From contig NZ_JAZHFT010000018.1 of the NCBI RefSeq assembly GCF_036541425.1, positions 29,500-93,499 on the forward strand: DNA of 64,000 nt, given 5' to 3'. Below, in pieces: positions 19,665 to 28,877 of the stretch; positions within the stretch are counted from its first letter, which is position 1, and every line of letters starts with the position of its first letter. This DNA is from Consotaella aegiceratis. Lineage in GTDB: Bacteria > Pseudomonadota > Alphaproteobacteria > Rhizobiales > Rhizobiaceae. The notes below the pieces were generated by a model. That model had not been told where the DNA came from and made no database searches. It saw nothing but the letters and a program-made list of their open reading frames with translations. The position numbers were made by a program, and so were the translations under genes.

Positions 19665-19917
19665 ACCGCATAGCGAAATTGCAGTTGACTGCCAATGGCT
19701 CCCATGCACTTCATTTAGCCGTCGGAGCGGGCTCGCGGGAGGCGAAGATCCGCGCTGGATATCAAGAACACGACTGCGAAATTGCTAAGGGTTGCTCGCC
19801 TCGTATCACGAAGGCGCATACCAGCCGCCCGGCGGACAACCGACATCCGTCATAAAAAGAATCGTGTCCGGCAGGCCGCGCCACCTCAAGGGGCGTGGCG
19901 ACAAAGGGAGGATTTCG

Positions 19918-21201
19918 ATGACTGGACATCAAAGCCGGCGCCGTGTCGCCTTGATCTTGACGCTCGTTTCGACGACGGCGCTGATGTGCGCAGGCGGAGC
20001 TCTTGCGCAAGAGCCGGTGCAGTTGACCTTCCGCCAATTCGATCCGCCCAGCGATACGCAAGGGTTGGTCAAGGCGGTCGACGCCTGGAACGAGAGCCAT
20101 CCCGACATCCAGGTCAAGATGGAGACGATGGGTGGCAGCGACACGCTGGCCCAGCTCGCCCGCGAGATACCCGCCGGCGGCGGACCCGACGTCCAGCATC
20201 TGGCGTTCATATGGACGCGTGATCTGGCCAAGTCGGGCCTGCTCCTCCCCCTCGACGACCTGATCGCGCAGGATCCTCCGAATGTCGGTATCGACGATTT
20301 CCTCGCCCTGGATCTCGCCCGGGAGGGCGACAAGATCTACGGCGTGCCGTGGACGGCCGACACCTTTTCCATGGCCTATCGGCCCGATCTGCTGGAAGCG
20401 GCCGGCATCGACAGCTTTCCGTCCACTTGGGACGATCTGACGGCCGCCGCGAAGACATTGACCAAGGGCGATCAATACGGCTTCTGCTTTCCCGCAGGCA
20501 GCTCGCCCGACAGCGCCTTCTGGTTCCTGGCCAACTACTATCTGTGGAGCAACGGTTCGACGCTCGTCGACCAGGATTCGTCCGGTGCGTGGCAGATCGT
20601 GGCCACCGCTGACGACCTCGCCAAGGACATGGCCTACTTCAACGGCTTCTTCGAGGACGGATCGACCTCCGAAGACATGATCACGATCAACAGCTGGACC
20701 GATCCGGTGATCGTCGGAGGCCTGGCGCGCGGCGATTGCGCCATTACCTTCTTCCCGCCGCAGACGTTCCGGGTCACCGAGGAACAGTCGCAGGAGCCGT
20801 TGATGACGGCGGAAATTCCCGCCGGCTCAAAAAAGCGGATCTCGCATCTCGGCGGCCGGGCCCTGGGCATAAATCCCAACTCGGAGCACCCCAAGGAGAG
20901 CTGGGAATTCATCAAGTATCTGCTGAGCCCGGAAACCTTCGAGAGCTACAAGCAGTATCCGGCCCAGAAGTCGATCCTCGACGCGATCGACTTTCCGGCT
21001 TCCGAGGACGGGTTCGTGAAAATGTTGCCGCAGGCGATCACGTTCGAGCGGTACATTTCCTCGCCGATCCGGGTCACCAGCCTGCAAAAGGTCGTCAACG
21101 CCCGGTTCGGCGCGGTCTTTTCCGGCCAGAGTTCGCCTGAGGAGGCCGCGGCGGCCCTCGTGAGCGATCTGGAAAGCCTGCTGGAACGCGGATCGAACTG
21201 A
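19918..21201 (+). CDS. Sugar ABC transporter substrate-binding protein
   Basis: A 427-residue family 1 binding protein. The signal peptide (RRRVALILTLVSTTALMCAG) is cleaved near ALAQ-EP. The mature part opens VQLTFRQFDPPSDTQGLVKA, and the hallmark segment VPWTADTFSMAYRPDLLEAA is present. Four cysteines are visible in the precursor (about residues 22, 184 and further on), unusual for the family. GGGAGGA precedes the ATG. It is the first gene of an operon with two permeases and a sulfatase, divergent from LysR. The substrate may be a sulfated sugar, inferred from the sulfatase. Confidence 0.92.
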   Translation: MTGHQSRRRVALILTLVSTTALMCAGGALAQEPVQLTFRQFDPPSDTQGLVKAVDAWNESHPDIQVKMETMGGSDTLAQLAREIPAGGGPDVQHLAFIWTRDLAKSGLLLPLDDLIAQDPPNVGIDDFLALDLAREGDKIYGVPWTADTFSMAYRPDLLEAAGIDSFPSTWDDLTAAAKTLTKGDQYGFCFPAGSSPDSAFWFLANYYLWSNGSTLVDQDSSGAWQIVATADDLAKDMAYFNGFFEDGSTSEDMITINSWTDPVIVGGLARGDCAITFFPPQTFRVTEEQSQEPLMTAEIPAGSKKRISHLGGRALGINPNSEHPKESWEFIKYLLSPETFESYKQYPAQKSILDAIDFPASEDGFVKMLPQAITFERYISSPIRVTSLQKVVNARFGAVFSGQSSPEEAAAALVSDLESLLERGSN

Positions 21202-21206
21202 CCGTG

Positions 21207-22151
21207 ATGTCGAGCCAGACGATCAAGAGCGCCGGCGTCGTCCGGCGCCCTGCGAGGCGGCGCGGCCCTTCGAGCCGGACCGAGCCCTATCTGCTCGTTC
21301 TGCCGGCCATCGCGGTCCTGGCCTTGTTCTTCGCCGGGCCGGCCGTCTACAACATCGCCCTCAGCTTTCAGCGGATCAGCCTGTTCGAGCTCGGAAAAGG
21401 CGGCGAATGGGTCGGTCTGCAGAACTTCGTCGAACTGGCGGGGGAACCGGCGACCTACCGCGCCTTCGTCAATACGGCGTTCTGGCAGACCTTCGTCACC
21501 GTCCTGGTGCGCCTTTTGCTGGGGCTCGCCATCGCCATGCTGCTCAACACCTCGGTGTTCAAGCGCTGGGGGATCGTCTGGCTGACCCGCTCTTTGATCC
21601 TCATTCCGTGGGTCACCCCTCCGGTGGTGGCCGTGGCCGCCTGGAAATGGCTGCTCGATCCGCGCTACGGCGTCGTCAATCAGTTGATGGTGCAGTTCGG
21701 CTGGATCGACAACGGCATCCCCTTTCTCGCGCGCACCTCCACGGTGTGGGGCGCGGTCGAAACGATGATCGTCTGGCGTGAACTGCCCTTCATGATCGTC
21801 GCCTTTCTCGCGGCCCTGCAAGCCATTCCCAGCGAACTCAAGGAAGCTGCCCGCGTCGACGGCGCCTCGGAATGGCGCATCACTCTGTCCATCGTCCTGC
21901 CGCTGATGCGGCCGGTGATCGCAGTGGTCGCGATGCTCACCACCATCTGGACCTTCAACAACTTCGTCTATGTCTGGCTCGCTACGGGAGGCGGTCCGGG
22001 CAACTACACACAGGTTCTGGCGACCCAGATGTATTCGACGTCCTTCGTCGACTATCGCATCGGCGCCGGCGCGGCCATCGGCGTTGTGATGAGCCTGATC
22101 ATGTTCGTCTTCGCGCTCTTCTATTTCCTCTTCGTGTTCCGCGAGCGATAG
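21207..22151 (+). CDS. Sugar ABC transporter permease, MalF type
   Basis: A 314-residue permease with a basic cytoplasmic tail, then the first span YLLVLPAIAVLALFFAGPAV. Six spans are visible; the coupling loop reads EAARVDGASEWRITLSIVLP. It starts 5 bases after the binding-protein stop; the ATG at 21207 is preferred over the GTG at 21204. It pairs with the MalG-type gene at 22164. Confidence 0.93.
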   Translation: MSSQTIKSAGVVRRPARRRGPSSRTEPYLLVLPAIAVLALFFAGPAVYNIALSFQRISLFELGKGGEWVGLQNFVELAGEPATYRAFVNTAFWQTFVTVLVRLLLGLAIAMLLNTSVFKRWGIVWLTRSLILIPWVTPPVVAVAAWKWLLDPRYGVVNQLMVQFGWIDNGIPFLARTSTVWGAVETMIVWRELPFMIVAFLAALQAIPSELKEAARVDGASEWRITLSIVLPLMRPVIAVVAMLTTIWTFNNFVYVWLATGGGPGNYTQVLATQMYSTSFVDYRIGAGAAIGVVMSLIMFVFALFYFLFVFRER

Positions 22152-22163
22152 GATGCCGATCGG

Positions 22164-23018
22164 ATGAGCTCGCGTTCCCCCAAGCGATCCGCCCTCTTCT
22201 TCGTCCGCGACGCCGTCACGGCAGCGGCGGGGCTGATCGTGCTGCTCCTTATGGCATTCCCCTTCATCTGGGTCGTGCTGATCTCGCTGAGGCCGAATTC
22301 GGAGGTCTTTACCCGGACGTTTCAGTTGATCACCGACGTGACGCTCGAGAACTATCGGGCGTTGCTCGTCGATTCGAATTTCCCGATCTACGTCCGCAAC
22401 AGCCTGATGGTCTGCATCACGGCGACGATCATTTCGGTCGTCATCGCCGTACTCGCCGCCTACGGCTTTTCGCGCCATCGCGATTTCCGCGGGCGGCGGG
22501 TTCTGCTGGTTCTCGTGGTCACGACCCAGCTCTTCCCCTTCGTCATCCTGATCACGCCGATCTACACGCTGTTCTTCCGCCTGGGGCTGATCAACAATTT
22601 CGCCTCGCTGATCATCTCCTACACCGCGATCACCCTGCCGTTTTCGATCTACCTGCTGCTGGGCTATTTCGACACCATTCCGCGCGAGCTCGACGAGGCC
22701 GCCAAGATCGACGGCGCCTCGACGTTCAATACGATTTTTCGCGTGATCTTGCCGGTGGCCTGGCCGGGCGTGGTGGTCGTGGCGATCTACGCCTTCGTGG
22801 CGGCGTGGGACGAGTTCCTGTTCGCGCTCACCCTGATGACGTCGGAAGAAAACAAGACCGTCCCCGTCGGCCTGGCGAGTTTCTTCGGCGAATACACCAC
22901 CCAGTGGAACCTGGTGATGACCGCCTCGGTCATCTCCACCGTGCCTACGCTCGTCCTGTTCATGATCATGCAGCGCCGGCTCGTGTCCGATATCGCGGCG
23001 GTCGCAATCAAGGCCTAG
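22164..23018 (+). CDS. Sugar ABC transporter permease, MalG type
   Basis: A 284-residue permease; the coupling loop reads EAAKIDGASTFNTIFRVILP and the protein ends RRLVSDIAAVAIKA, typical of MalG-like permeases. It begins 12 bases after its partner. No ATPase is encoded in this operon, so the set must borrow one, most simply the UgpC/MalK-type protein encoded at 10801 or 7134. Confidence 0.93.
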   Translation: MSSRSPKRSALFFVRDAVTAAAGLIVLLLMAFPFIWVVLISLRPNSEVFTRTFQLITDVTLENYRALLVDSNFPIYVRNSLMVCITATIISVVIAVLAAYGFSRHRDFRGRRVLLVLVVTTQLFPFVILITPIYTLFFRLGLINNFASLIISYTAITLPFSIYLLLGYFDTIPRELDEAAKIDGASTFNTIFRVILPVAWPGVVVVAIYAFVAAWDEFLFALTLMTSEENKTVPVGLASFFGEYTTQWNLVMTASVISTVPTLVLFMIMQRRLVSDIAAVAIKA

Positions 23019-23060
23019 CCAGGACCGTCCTGGCCGTCTCTTTGGAGCGGACCGAATAGA

Positions 23061-24566
23061 ATGAACATCATCCTCGTGCTGATCGACAGCGTGAACCGCA
23101 ACGACCTCGAACCCTATGGCGGCACCGCCTTCAAGACACCGAACCTGGCCGCCTTTGCCGAACGGGCCTTGCGCTTCGACAACCATTTCGTCGGCAGCCT
23201 GCCCTGCATGCCGGCGCGCCGCGAGATCTTTTCAGGCTTCCGCGAGGTACTCTGGCGCCCTTGGGGGCCGCTCGAACCGTTCGACCACCGCCTGCCGAAG
23301 ATGCTGCGCGAACTCGGTTACGGCACCGCCATCGTCACCGATCACTACCATTACTGGGAGGAGGCGGCGAATGGCTACATCCAGTCCTTCGAAAGTTCGG
23401 AGCTCATCCGTGGCCATGAGCTGGACTTCTGGAAGCCGCAACTGCCCGACGCCGACCTGCCCCAATGGGTGCAGCTGATCGAGCGCTACCGGCCCGGCCT
23501 GGGTCGACGCTATTACAGCAACGTCGCCGATTTCGACGACGAGCGCGACTTCTTCCCCGCCAAGGTGATGTCGGCGGCCTGCGAATGGCTCGGCGAGAAT
23601 CGCGATGGACGCCCGTTCTTCCTGCAGGTCGAATCCTTCGATGTGCACGAGCCTTTCGATGCGCCCGAACCTTATGCCTCGATGTATGGAAACGGCGATG
23701 ACCGCGATCGCTTCGACCTGTGGCCACCCTATCAGGACGCGGCTCGACAGGCGGAGTTCATGGCGGCGACCAGCGATGAAGAACTGGCCTTCATCCGCTC
23801 GCAATACGGCGCCAAGCTCACGATGGTCGACCATTGGCTGGGCGAGCTCATGAAGACCCTCGATCGAGAGAACCTCTGGGACGACACCGCGGTCATCGTC
23901 ACCACCGATCACGGCCACGATCTCGGCGAGCGGGGCAATTTCGGCAAGCAGTATCCCCATTTCGACAGCCACGCGAACATTCCGCTGCTGGTCTGGGATC
24001 CGCGTCATCCCGGCGGCGGACGCGCGGCAACGGGCCTTACCGCCACGATCGACCTCTTCGCCACCCTTTTGGAAATGGCCGGCGGCACGGCGCCGGAGAA
24101 CAGTCATTCACGCAGCATCGTTCCGCTCGTCGCCGGCGATTCAAGCCAGGGCCGCGACGCCGTGATCTATGGGACCTTCGGACAGGGGCTCTGTTGTACC
24201 GACGGCGAATGGACCATCATGCAGCCGCCCGATCGCTCGCAGCCGCTTTATGCCTACTCGACCATGATCCCGCATATGCAGTCCCCAGCCGGATATGCCG
24301 TCAACCATGGCCGCTTCATCCCGGACGTCCCGATGCCGCAATGGCAGATCCCGATGCCGATGGACGGAGCGACGGCCAGACGGCCCGGCGACGACAAGCC
24401 GATGTTGTTTCATCGCGCTGCCGATCCCGGCCAGGAAAAAGATCTGTGGGACGAGCGGCCCGACCAGCGCGAGCGCATGCTTTCGTTGATGGCGAACCTC
24501 GTATCGGAAAGCGGTGCCCCGGACGAACTTTACGACAGGCTGCACCTGCGTCGTCCCTCCGAGTGA
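23061..24566 (+). CDS. Sulfatase, Cys-type
   Basis: A 501-residue arylsulfatase-superfamily hydrolase. The N terminus MNIILVLIDSVNRNDL supplies the first metal ligand (D9). The active-site motif is PCMPAR with C49, P51 and R53, matching CxPxR, so Cys49 should be converted to formylglycine. A second metal site TTDHGHDLGERG lies near residue 280. The usual serine of CxPSR is alanine. No signal peptide is seen, so it would act in the cytoplasm on an imported sulfated substrate. It is the last gene of the importer operon. No formylglycine-generating enzyme is encoded in the window. Confidence 0.88.
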   Translation: MNIILVLIDSVNRNDLEPYGGTAFKTPNLAAFAERALRFDNHFVGSLPCMPARREIFSGFREVLWRPWGPLEPFDHRLPKMLRELGYGTAIVTDHYHYWEEAANGYIQSFESSELIRGHELDFWKPQLPDADLPQWVQLIERYRPGLGRRYYSNVADFDDERDFFPAKVMSAACEWLGENRDGRPFFLQVESFDVHEPFDAPEPYASMYGNGDDRDRFDLWPPYQDAARQAEFMAATSDEELAFIRSQYGAKLTMVDHWLGELMKTLDRENLWDDTAVIVTTDHGHDLGERGNFGKQYPHFDSHANIPLLVWDPRHPGGGRAATGLTATIDLFATLLEMAGGTAPENSHSRSIVPLVAGDSSQGRDAVIYGTFGQGLCCTDGEWTIMQPPDRSQPLYAYSTMIPHMQSPAGYAVNHGRFIPDVPMPQWQIPMPMDGATARRPGDDKPMLFHRAADPGQEKDLWDERPDQRERMLSLMANLVSESGAPDELYDRLHLRRPSE

Positions 24567-24661
24567 CGGCTTGGCGCGGGAGGGTTCGCTTCGCTACTCG
24601 CACCATCCTCGGACCGCCTGCACCGATTCCGGCGTTCCGCAACATCCGATGTCGACCCGCA

Positions 24662-25762
24662 TCAATCGGCGAATTCGGCGGCGTCGGCCTCTTTCAGGAC
24701 GAGGCCGAGCCCCGGCTCGCCATTGGTGGAAACTTCTCCCTGTCGAGGGACAGGCGCGCCATCGAACAGCATCGGTTCGATCCGCACATGGTCGTGGAAC
24801 CACTCCATGTGCACGGCCGGCCCGGCGGCCAGACACGGGTGAAGATGAAGCGCCGGCGCGCAGTGCGAAGAAAGCGGCACTTCATGCGCCTCTGCCAGCG
24901 CCGCAACCTTCATGAATCCGGTGATCCCGGCGCAGCGCGTCGCGTCCGCCTGAAGAATGTCGACGGCGCTGGCCTTGAGCAGATCGCGAAACGTCCAGAG
25001 CCCAAATCCGTATTCGCCGGTGGTGATCGCCATGCCGGTCGGACCGCGGTCGCGCATCAAGCGTAACCCCTCGATATCGTTGGAGGACACCGGCTCTTCG
25101 AACCAGCGCACGTCGAAGGATTTGGCCTCTTCGGCAAAGGCCAGCGCCTGTTTTCGCGAGAGCGCGCCATTGGCATCGATGAAGAGCTGAGTTCCGGAGC
25201 CGATCGCCTCCCGCGCGACGGTCATGCGGCGCGGGTCGGCGGCGGGGTCACGGCCGACCTTCATCTTGACGGCGAAATGGCCGTCCGCGGCCCAGCCTGC
25301 GAGCTGCTCCCGTAATTGTTCGTCGTTGTAGGATGTAAAGCCGCCGGACCCATAGGTGGGGATCGACGTCCGCGCCTTGCCGAGCAGATCGGCGACGGGA
25401 AGCCCGAGAAGCTTGCCCTTGAGATCCCAAAGCGCAGTGTCGACCGCCGCGATTGCCATCGCCGCCAGGCCTTCATGGCCGAGATTGCGCAGCTTAACCT
25501 GCATCGCATGCCAAAGTGCCTCGATGCCGAGCGCATCGTTGCCCTCGACGACCGATGCGAGTTTGGTCTCGATCAGCCGAACGATCGAGGCGTCGCTGTA
25601 GCTATAGCCGATCCCGGTCTTGCCGCCGGCCGAAACGCTGGCGAGGACGAGGGTCGTCGAGTTCCACTCGAGGGTGCCGTCGGATTCCGGCTTGTCGGTC
25701 GGGATCGTAAAGGCCCGCGCGCCGAGCTTTTCGATCGGCACGCGGCTGTCGGTGAGAGCCAT
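24662..25762 (-). CDS. Enolase-superfamily enzyme (mandelate racemase subgroup)
   Basis: A 366-residue protein: catalytic K166-x-K168 (VKMKVG), metal ligands D196 (IDANGA), E222 (WFEEPV) and E250 (TTGEYG), and the D273/H300 dyad (LQADAT, LSSHCAP). A racemase or sugar-acid dehydratase activity fits. It differs from the other enolase-family gene (9561) in having the canonical KxK rather than KxR. It follows the thiamine-diphosphate enzyme gene by only 10 bases on the same strand and is probably translated from the same mRNA. The start at 25762 is the first ATG of the frame that is not inside that gene. Confidence 0.9.
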   Translation of the reverse strand: MALTDSRVPIEKLGARAFTIPTDKPESDGTLEWNSTTLVLASVSAGGKTGIGYSYSDASIVRLIETKLASVVEGNDALGIEALWHAMQVKLRNLGHEGLAAMAIAAVDTALWDLKGKLLGLPVADLLGKARTSIPTYGSGGFTSYNDEQLREQLAGWAADGHFAVKMKVGRDPAADPRRMTVAREAIGSGTQLFIDANGALSRKQALAFAEEAKSFDVRWFEEPVSSNDIEGLRLMRDRGPTGMAITTGEYGFGLWTFRDLLKASAVDILQADATRCAGITGFMKVAALAEAHEVPLSSHCAPALHLHPCLAAGPAVHMEWFHDHVRIEPMLFDGAPVPRQGEVSTNGEPGLGLVLKEADAAEFAD

Positions 25763-25772
25763 TGCCGACGCC

Positions 25773-27548
25773 TTATGAGAAGACGCGCTTGATGGTCTGC
25801 TTGATGATCCCGGCATCGTCGGGGTCGCCCTTGACGATCGCCTCGGTGAAGGACTTCGCCTGTGACAGGGTGATATGCGGCGGCAGACTGGCGACGTCCG
25901 GATCGACATACGCGTCGATGACGCAGGGTCGGTCGGCAGCGAGCGCCGCATCCCAGGCCGGGCCGACCTGCTCGGGCTTGTCGACCTTGATCCCCTTGAG
26001 GCCGAGCATCTCGGCATAGCCGGAGAAGGAGAAGGCAGGCAGGTCCTGGGTCTCCGGCACCTTCGGCGAATCGGCCATGGCGCGCAGCTCCCAGGTGACC
26101 TGGTTGAGGTCGCCGTTCGACAGGACGCACACGATGAAACGCGGATCCGCCCATTCCCGCCAGTACTTGGAAACCGTGATGAGATCGGTGATGCCGAGCA
26201 TCTGCATCGCGCCGTCGCCGGCAAAGGCGATCGGCACGCGGTCGGGATAGGCGAACTTGGCGGCCACCGCATAGGGAACGCCGGGACACATGGTGGCGAG
26301 CGTGCCGGAGAGCGAGCCCATCATGCCGGGCTTGAACTTCAGCGCCCGCGCATACCAGTTCGCCGACGATCCGGAATCGGCCGAGATGATCGCGGTAGCG
26401 GGCAAGCGCGACGACAGCTCCCAGAACACCCGCTCCGGATTGACCGGATCGGCCTCCTTCATCGCCCGCTCTTCTTCCTCGCTCCACCATTTGGCGACGC
26501 GCTTTTCGATCTCCTCGCGCCAGCCCCGGTCCTCCTTCTTCTTCAGAAGCGGGATCAGGCCTTTCAGCGTCTCTGCGGAATCGCCGGTGAGCGCCACCTC
26601 CATCGGATAGCGGATCGACAGCATGGTTGGGTCGATGTCGATCTGAACCCCTCGCGCCTTGCCGATCTTCGGCAGGAATTCCGAATAGGGAAAGCGCGAG
26701 CCGATCATCAGGAGTGTGTCGCAGTGCTGCATCATCCAGTCGGACGGCTCGGTGCCGAGCAGGCCGATGGAGCCCGTCACGAATGGCAGATCGTCCGGCA
26801 GCGCGGCCTTGCCGAGCAGTGCCTTGGCAACGCCTGCGCCGAGGATGTTGGCGACCTGCGTCACCTCGGCAGCAGCGCCCAGCGCGCCTGCCCCGACCAG
26901 GATGCCGACCTTCTCGCCGTCGTTGAGAATCTCGGCGGCTCGCTGCAGGTCGGCGGGCGCCGGCGCGACCTGCGCCGGCGTATAGGCTTCACTGGTGTGC
27001 ACGGTACCGTGTGCCTGAGGCGGCTCCTCGACCGCCTTGGCCTCCTGGACGTCGTTCGGGAAGATGACGCAGGTCACGGTCTTTCGCGACTTGGCGATGC
27101 GGAAGGCGCGGTCGATCAGATGCTTGGCCTGGGTGGGCGACATGCAGGTCTCGACATAGTCGCTGGCCACATCCTTGAAGAGCGTCTGGAGATCGACCTC
27201 CTGCTGATAGTTTCCGCCGAGCGCCGCGCGCGACTGTTGGCCGACGATGGCCACCACCGGCTGATGGTCGAGCTTGGCGTCGTAGAGGCCGTTGAGAAGA
27301 TGGATCGCGCCGGGACCGGAGGTCGCCATGCACACACCCGGCTCGCCGGTGAACTTGGCGTGGGCGCAGGCCATGAAGGCCGCGCTTTCCTCGTGACGGA
27401 CCTGAATGAAGTCGAGGGCCGTCTCGCCGTCGTCGCGTCCGATCGCTGCCACAAGGCCGGAGATGCCGTCGCCCGGATAGCCGAACACGCGCTTCACGCC
27501 CCAGCTCTTCATGCGTTGTAAGACGAAATCACCGACTGTCTGGGCCAT
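25773..27548 (-). CDS. Thiamine-diphosphate enzyme, pyruvate oxidase/acetolactate synthase-like
   Basis: A 591-residue three-domain ThDP enzyme. The PYR domain begins GDFVLQRMKSWGVKRVFGYP, and the catalytic glutamate is E53 in VRHEESAAF. The central domain (about 190-330) resembles the FAD/DHS fold. The PP domain carries AGDGAMQMLG through NGDLNQVTWE, the ThDP-magnesium motif. It resembles the YdaP/PoxB-like group (COG0028); products could be acetate or acetyl phosphate, or a larger decarboxylation product. The start at 27548 (MAQTVGDF) follows GAAGGGA. It is co-transcribed with the enolase-family gene 24662-25762, an unusual pairing that suggests action on a 2-oxo acid made from a sugar acid. 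Confidence 0.9.
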   Translation of the reverse strand: MAQTVGDFVLQRMKSWGVKRVFGYPGDGISGLVAAIGRDDGETALDFIQVRHEESAAFMACAHAKFTGEPGVCMATSGPGAIHLLNGLYDAKLDHQPVVAIVGQQSRAALGGNYQQEVDLQTLFKDVASDYVETCMSPTQAKHLIDRAFRIAKSRKTVTCVIFPNDVQEAKAVEEPPQAHGTVHTSEAYTPAQVAPAPADLQRAAEILNDGEKVGILVGAGALGAAAEVTQVANILGAGVAKALLGKAALPDDLPFVTGSIGLLGTEPSDWMMQHCDTLLMIGSRFPYSEFLPKIGKARGVQIDIDPTMLSIRYPMEVALTGDSAETLKGLIPLLKKKEDRGWREEIEKRVAKWWSEEEERAMKEADPVNPERVFWELSSRLPATAIISADSGSSANWYARALKFKPGMMGSLSGTLATMCPGVPYAVAAKFAYPDRVPIAFAGDGAMQMLGITDLITVSKYWREWADPRFIVCVLSNGDLNQVTWELRAMADSPKVPETQDLPAFSFSGYAEMLGLKGIKVDKPEQVGPAWDAALAADRPCVIDAYVDPDVASLPPHITLSQAKSFTEAIVKGDPDDAGIIKQTIKRVFS

Positions 27549-27863
27549 GATGCTAAATCCCTTCTTGACCGGGGAGCGGACGCTCCGCACCGGTCGTGCA
27601 CAAGGGCAGACGTCATCGCCGGTGCGCGTCTCGCGCAGTCGGCGGCCTGCCGCTTGGTAAGGGAATCGATCAATCGGGCCGGCCGTTCCTTTCCTTTCAG
27701 AGATTTAACCTTGGCCGGATGCGAATGGCTCGACGCCGGCGCCTGGCGACGAGGCCCGCCTTTCCAAGATTTAAGGCGCGGTCCCGCGAACTCGGAACGC
27801 GGCCGCATCATTACACCCAAGCACCAGCCCCTTAAGACAGGCCAAGAGGAGTGCTGCTTTCTC
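27549..27863. other. Intergenic region between divergent operons
   Basis: About 315 bases with no supportable gene. It must contain the promoters of the leftward ThDP enzyme operon and the rightward membrane protein-GMC operon. I see no convincing -35/-10 pair or palindrome. An AAGAGGAG sequence at 27844-27851 could be the ribosome-binding site of the gene at 27864. Confidence 0.5.
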
Positions 27864-28877
27864 ATGTCGCTCGTCCACCGCGTTTCTCGACTCCCCCGCA
27901 GACCTCGGACACGGGCTCTAGAAGCAAGGCCGGCGCCGCTCATGAACCAGCCGCCCATGCCGGCCTCGACGCTCGTCAAGCTCGCCGGCGGCGGTCTTGT
28001 CGCGGCAGGAGTGATCGGCGCTCTCGTCGCACGCCGCGAAGGCCTGTTCGACCGACCGTCCAGGCCTGCTCGCTACGCCGCGCTCGGCGCGGCCCTCCTC
28101 GCCGGTAGTGTGCTTGCCGATAGCGCCATGGAGCATTACCGGGCCAACTACAGGAAGCCAATGATGGGTGTCGCGCCGCTGGCCGCCGCAGCGACATTGG
28201 CCGCGGCCGTCGCCACGGCCTTTTCCAGGCGCGCCCTGACGATCAAGAGCGCCATCTTCGGGGCGAGCGTTACGACCGGCCTTTTCGGCCTGGGCTTTCA
28301 TCTGAAGAACATCCTGGAGCGGCCCGGCGGGCTCTCCTTCAACAACCTCTTCTATCGCCCGCCGTTCGGTGCGCCGGGCGCCCTCGTGCTCGCGGGGGCC
28401 TCGGGCCTTTGCGCGGTCGCGGCCGAACGGGCAGCCGCCGGGCCCGGAATGGCGCCGCCCCGCTGGGAGACGGGCCGGGCCTTAGGGCTGGTGACGGCGG
28501 GCGGCCTGTTCGGCCTGACCGCCGAAGTCGGCCTCCTCCACTTTCGCGGCGCGTTCCAGAACCCGGTGATGTACGCCCCGGTGACCGCCGTGCCGTTGAC
28601 CGGTGCCGCCATCGGCATTGCCAGCCTCGGCTCCGGCGTCAGGCGCCACGAGGCGGCGCGCCAACTCCTCAAGCTCACCACTGCTCTTGGGCTCGTCGGT
28701 TCGGCGTTTCACGCCTATGGCGTCTCGCGCAACATGGGCGGCTTCAAGGCCTGGACGCAAAGCGCCTTCCAGGGCCCGCCCATCGCCGCGCCGCCGAGCC
28801 TTGCCGGCATGGCGCTGACCGGCTTTGCCGCGCTCGACCTGATGCGATCATCGTCACGAGGGATCGGCCATGACTGA
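27864..28877 (+). CDS. Four-repeat, four-histidine integral membrane protein of a GMC dehydrogenase operon
   Basis: A 337-residue hydrophobic protein I cannot assign to a named family. After one N-terminal span (residues 36-56) there are four helix-loop-helix repeats, each with one histidine at the end of its first helix: H91, H146, H226 and H283. Repeats 1 and 3 share a short loop (HYRANYRKPMMGVAP and HFRGAFQNPVMYAP). Repeats 2 and 4 share a longer loop (FH, then GG, then PPFGAP or PPIAAP). H91 to H226 is 135 residues and H146 to H283 is 137, so the protein looks like a duplicated two-repeat unit. Its last 8 bases overlap the gluconate-dehydrogenase subunit 3 gene. A membrane anchor or electron carrier for the GMC enzyme is inferred. 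The start could also be 27942. Confidence 0.75.
   Translation: MSLVHRVSRLPRRPRTRALEARPAPLMNQPPMPASTLVKLAGGGLVAAGVIGALVARREGLFDRPSRPARYAALGAALLAGSVLADSAMEHYRANYRKPMMGVAPLAAAATLAAAVATAFSRRALTIKSAIFGASVTTGLFGLGFHLKNILERPGGLSFNNLFYRPPFGAPGALVLAGASGLCAVAAERAAAGPGMAPPRWETGRALGLVTAGGLFGLTAEVGLLHFRGAFQNPVMYAPVTAVPLTGAAIGIASLGSGVRRHEAARQLLKLTTALGLVGSAFHAYGVSRNMGGFKAWTQSAFQGPPIAAPPSLAGMALTGFAALDLMRSSSRGIGHD

Noticed and set aside
20946..23186. Long minus-strand open frame (about 750 codons) opposite the third sugar importer
   Set aside because: Highly charged, repetitive composition (Asp/Arg/Glu/His) typical of an antisense frame over hydrophobic permease genes; no motif, no ribosome-binding site.
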